Shown piece after piece: positions 61,591 through 64,000 of a stretch of 64,000 bases of DNA (its first letter is position 1; every line of letters starts with the position of its first letter). The DNA lies in the NCBI GenBank assembly GCA_021107755.1, contig JAIOSF010000021.1:62001-126000 (forward strand). Direction: 5' to 3'. The notes beneath the pieces are model-generated. The model ran no database searches. It was not told the DNA's origin and saw nothing but the letters and a program-made list of their open reading frames with translations. Both the position numbers and the translations under genes were made by a program. Source of the stretch: Arcobacteraceae bacterium. GTDB taxonomy: Bacteria > Campylobacterota > Campylobacteria > Campylobacterales > Arcobacteraceae.

Positions 61591-62045
61591 AAAAACTCTC
61601 TATATCGATAATACTTTTTTTAGTATTATTTTCTATAGATCAGTATATTAAACATCTCTTTGTAGATGGTTTTGAACTTAAAGGGGAATGTATCTCCTTG
61701 ATTCTTGCCTATAACTATGGCGTTGCATTTTCTATGTTTTCTTTTTTGGAAGGAAATTTAAAATATATACAAATAGCTATTATGCTAATTGGTATTGTGT
61801 ATTTACTATTGCACAAAGATACCTTTGAAAAATATTATGTACCAGCTTCTTTATTATTAGCAGGTGGGGTTAGTAATATTTACGATAGATTTATTCATGG
61901 TGGAGTCGTGGATTATGTTTATTGGCATTGTGGCTTTGACTTTGCAATATTTAATTTAGCAGATGTTCTAATTGATATAGCAGTAGTTTTAATACTTATT
62001 ATCAGTTATTTAGATTCAAAAAAAGAAAAACAAAAAAATAGCTAG
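61584..62045 (+). CDS. lspA: LspA, lipoprotein signal peptidase
   Basis: 153 residues, four membrane helices, with both aspartates of the catalytic pair: [21 protein letters not shown] and [14 protein letters not shown]. Cleaves prolipoproteins such as the binding protein at 12083. Confidence 0.96.
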   Translation: MLKKLSISIILFLVLFSIDQYIKHLFVDGFELKGECISLILAYNYGVAFSMFSFLEGNLKYIQIAIMLIGIVYLLLHKDTFEKYYVPASLLLAGGVSNIYDRFIHGGVVDYVYWHCGFDFAIFNLADVLIDIAVVLILIISYLDSKKEKQKNS

Positions 62046-62059
62046 TACTTCTACTAGCT
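62040..62059 (+). terminator. Stem-loop at the end of lspA
   Basis: AGCTAGTA (62040-62047) pairs perfectly with TACTAGCT (62052-62059), loop CTTC, spanning the lspA stop. It lacks a T-run downstream, so it could be a terminator of the weak type or a 3'-end stabiliser for the secDF-glmM-lspA transcript. Confidence 0.55.
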
Positions 62060-62121
62060 CACTTCACAATTCTTACACAATTTTTCCATAAAATTTCTAA
62101 TATAAACAATTAGGAACTAAG

Positions 62122-62679
62122 ATGAAAACAAATAATTTAGTAAAACTGATTTTAGGTATGACACTTATAGCAACTACATTAAGTGGATATGACAGATATA
62201 ATTCGTATGGAGAAAAAGAGGGATTTAAAAAATATAAAGTTGTCTCCTCAACTCCAATAACACAAACTGTGACTCAAAGGGTTAAAATAGCAGATGAGAT
62301 AAGAGATAGAGTTGTAAAAAGAGCAGTACCATGTAATAGAAATATCAATACCAACTCAATAGGACTAGATACTATTATAGGTGCTGGTATTGGTTTAGCT
62401 ATAGGAAATAGGGTAGGGAAAGGTCATGGTAGAGAAGTCGCTAAAGTGCTTGGAGGACTTGGTGGTGGATATCTAGCAAATCAAATGAGAGTGAATAGTT
62501 ACAATAGTTGTTATGAAGATAGAGTGGTGCATGATGTTATCCCTAGATATCAGACTATCACAAAAGAGGTGGTAACTGGTTATCAAAACTGTGTAATAGT
62601 TGATGGGGAAAAGTTATGTAAAGAGTCAAAAGAACCATTGAAGTTTATAAGGGTAAAAAGAACCTATAGTATTTATTAA
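62122..62679 (+). CDS. Exported glycine-zipper protein
   Basis: 185 residues with a signal peptide (about 1-22), a polar stretch, then a glycine-zipper segment DTIIGAGIGLAIGNRVGKGH and VLGGLGGGYLANQM similar to 17-kDa surface antigen / SlyB-type proteins, and a Cys/Tyr-containing C-terminus. No lipobox, so periplasmic or outer-membrane associated. Function unknown. Confidence 0.78.
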   Translation: MKTNNLVKLILGMTLIATTLSGYDRYNSYGEKEGFKKYKVVSSTPITQTVTQRVKIADEIRDRVVKRAVPCNRNINTNSIGLDTIIGAGIGLAIGNRVGKGHGREVAKVLGGLGGGYLANQMRVNSYNSCYEDRVVHDVIPRYQTITKEVVTGYQNCVIVDGEKLCKESKEPLKFIRVKRTYSIY

Positions 62680-62695
62680 TACTGTAGGTTTTTAT
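62661..62695. terminator. Bidirectional intrinsic terminator between the glycine-zipper gene and bcp
   Basis: A 13-pair stem (62661-62673 with 62678-62690, one T-G wobble, loop TATT) followed by TTTAT on the plus strand; on the minus strand the stem is followed by TTCTTTTT. It spans the stop codon of the plus-strand gene and lies just after the bcp stop, so it can serve both converging genes. Confidence 0.85.
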
Positions 62696-62697
62696 AT

Positions 62698-63201
62698 TTA
62701 TTTTTGTAACTCTTCTAAAGTTTGTTTTACAACATCAGCGTGTTTTATCTCAACTGGTTCACCATTTACTTTTTTCTTTTGTCTCACTTTTACATTTTCC
62801 CAAACAGCAGCAATTTCACCTTGTGGATTGATGATAAAAGTTGAACGAACTACACCCATATATTTTCTACCATAGTTCATCTTCTCTTGCCATACACCGT
62901 AAGCCTCACATAGTGTTTTTTCTTCATCAGCAAGAAGTGTGATAGTAAGGTTTTGTTTCTCTATAAAGTTTCTATGTTTTTTAGGACTATCTGGACTAAC
63001 TCCAAGTATAACCGCATCTAAATCATCAAACTGATCTTCACTTGCTGTAAAATCACACGCCTCATTTGTACACCCTGGAGTATTGTCTTTTGGGTAAAAG
63101 TAAAGTACTATCCATTTCCCTTTTAGGTCTCTTAAACATATCTCTACATCATCTTGATTTGGGTTACAAAATTCTGGTGCTTTGGTTCCTATTTCTAACA
63201 T
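62698..63201 (-). CDS. bcp: Bcp/PrxQ-type thiol peroxidase
   Basis: 167-residue peroxiredoxin with FYPKDNTPGCTNEACDF: peroxidatic Cys44 and resolving Cys49 five residues on (the PrxQ type). Also GVSPDSPKKH and the STFIINPQG motif. Removes peroxides in the cytoplasm. Downstream of cmoA with a 25-base gap. Confidence 0.94.
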   Translation of the reverse strand: MLEIGTKAPEFCNPNQDDVEICLRDLKGKWIVLYFYPKDNTPGCTNEACDFTASEDQFDDLDAVILGVSPDSPKKHRNFIEKQNLTITLLADEEKTLCEAYGVWQEKMNYGRKYMGVVRSTFIINPQGEIAAVWENVKVRQKKKVNGEPVEIKHADVVKQTLEELQK

Positions 63202-63226
63202 TTATTATCCTTTTTAATTTAAATTT

Positions 63227-63934
63227 TTATTTGATTGCTATAAAAGTTGCAAAATTTATCCATTTGAATATACATTCTACATGTTTAAATCCAGCATCTT
63301 TTATCATCTTTTGATTTTCATCATAACTGTAAGGTATAAGTACATTTTCTAACGCTTCTCTTTTTTGAGCTATCTCAAATTCACTATATCCTTGCTCTTT
63401 TTTAAACTTGTAATATTCATCTATAAATTGTTTATTTAACACTTTATCTTCACAAATAACTTTTTCACTAAAAATAAATACTTGACCATCATTGAGCGCA
63501 TCATAGATTTTTGAGATTAATTTTTCCCTTTGAAGTGGTCTTATAAATTGTAAAGTATAGTTTGAGATAATCACATCAGCACTTTGAAGTTCGATATTAA
63601 ATATATCATCTTGTATAAAAGTGATTTTGTGACCATATCCTTTTGCTTTATGTGCCGCACGATCAAGCATAGCACTAGAGGTATCAATACCTATTAAGTT
63701 TAATTTTTCAGTTGAGTGATTTGCTATATTTATAAGAGTTGATGCAGTTGAACAACCTAAATCATAGACTCTACTATCTTTTTTTGTATATTTTAATGCA
63801 AAAGAGGTAGTAAGATTTAACATCTCATTATAAAAAGGTACAGAACGACTAAGCATATCATCAAAGACTGATGCTACATCTTCATCAAACTCAAATTGCT
63901 TGGTTATAGGTTTTTCAAATATTTTATCTTTCAT
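63227..63934 (-). CDS. cmoA: CmoA, carboxy-SAM synthase
   Basis: 235 residues. SAM-binding motif [30 protein letters not shown], and [17 protein letters not shown] fit CmoA, which makes carboxy-SAM for the cmo5U34 tRNA modification. Starts [13 protein letters not shown] start. First gene of the minus operon with bcp. Confidence 0.92.
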   Translation of the reverse strand: MKDKIFEKPITKQFEFDEDVASVFDDMLSRSVPFYNEMLNLTTSFALKYTKKDSRVYDLGCSTASTLINIANHSTEKLNLIGIDTSSAMLDRAAHKAKGYGHKITFIQDDIFNIELQSADVIISNYTLQFIRPLQREKLISKIYDALNDGQVFIFSEKVICEDKVLNKQFIDEYYKFKKEQGYSEFEIAQKREALENVLIPYSYDENQKMIKDAGFKHVECIFKWINFATFIAIK

Positions 63935-63945
63935 TGGCAGTATTG

Positions 63946-63951
63946 TATAAT
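63946..63951 (+). promoter_or_regulatory. Candidate -10 box at the right edge
   Basis: Perfect TATAAT between cmoA (minus) and a plus-strand start at 63982, about 30 bases upstream of it. Confidence 0.45.
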
Positions 63952-63981
63952 AAAAATAGTATTAAAGTATTTAAGGTACGC

Positions 63982-64000
63982 TTGAAAGATAAAATTTTTA
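63982..64000 (+). CDS. Start of a further gene (partial)
   Basis: A TTG codon with AAGG five bases upstream opens a frame reading MKDKIF before the window ends. Promoter and ribosome site support a real start, but product cannot be named from six codons. The first bases mirror the cmoA start on the other strand. Confidence 0.35.

Noticed and set aside
1-64000. tRNA, rRNA, CRISPR or mobile elements
   Set aside because: Spacers are short and none shows cloverleaf sequences, spaced direct repeats, transposase genes or terminal inverted repeats.

Overview
The window is AT-rich chromosomal DNA of a flagellated member of the Campylobacterota, most likely the Arcobacter group (Arcobacteraceae). Reasons: ispDF sits directly before a HP1021-type orphan response regulator and pgpA; histidine kinases carry the AHQWRQPL H-box typical of this phylum; ClpS/ClpA, QueF, NadA/NadC and CmoA are of the expected types; and nearly all flagellar genes lie in one block, as in Arcobacter. 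No rRNA, tRNA, CRISPR array, insertion sequence or prophage was seen. No gene-free stretch exceeds about 170 bases.

Region by region. 1-1762: end of plsX, fabH, then a c-di-GMP-I (GEMM) type riboswitch with an overlapping terminator, leading two tandem small membrane-anchored paralogues of unknown function. 1759-5918 (minus): a CPA2/Kef-type antiporter, clpS and clpA. 5994-7052: queF and a HTH/coiled-coil protein. 7044-8010 (minus): plsY and folB. 8124-10078: two exported NosL-like proteins. 10243-15087: nadA, nadC, a substrate-binding lipoprotein and a translationally coupled sensor kinase. 15084-17550 (minus): ispDF, the HP1021-type regulator and pgpA. 17670-24376: rluA-type synthase, a GGDEF protein, rpmE with a structured leader, rsmI, an IMPACT-family protein, a MreD-like membrane protein, mrdA (PBP2) and a DHH phosphoesterase.

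24360-57361 is a 33-kb motility island. On the minus strand flgG is followed by two uncharacterised genes, one of which joins a CheC/FliY-like domain to a membrane segment and a periplasmic SPOR-like end. On the plus strand: cheY, a CheZ-like phosphatase, flgF, flgB, fliF, fliG, fliH, fliN, flgD, two hook-protein genes, a small coiled-coil protein, a periplasmic TPR protein, a FlaG-like protein, fliY, motA, motB, flgJ, a FlgN-like protein, a FlgA-like small protein, flhF, flhG, a small membrane protein, fliE, flgC, fliK, fliR, flhB, a second TPR protein, fliI, flgL and flhA. Together these give the MS and C rings, export gate and ATPase, rod, hook, stators, switch and the FlhF/FlhG placement system. 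Filament genes, fliM, fliP/fliQ, flgH/flgI, flgK and cheA are not in the window. Gene spacing is tight, with many 1-14 base overlaps, so a few long transcripts are likely; visible promoters look like sigma-70 type -10 boxes.

57409-63934: yajC, secD, secF, glmM, lspA, a glycine-zipper exported protein, and on the minus strand bcp and cmoA, ending at a divergent promoter and the first codons of another gene.

The strongest candidates for something undescribed are the riboswitch with its small-protein pair (1150-1762), the CheC-TM-SPOR fusion with its charged partner (24360-26248), the CheZ-like protein carrying FliM-like and CheZ-like terminal peptides (27570-28451), the NosL proteins with a heme-less cytochrome-like tail (8124-10078), and a possible L31 leader switch (19562-19621).
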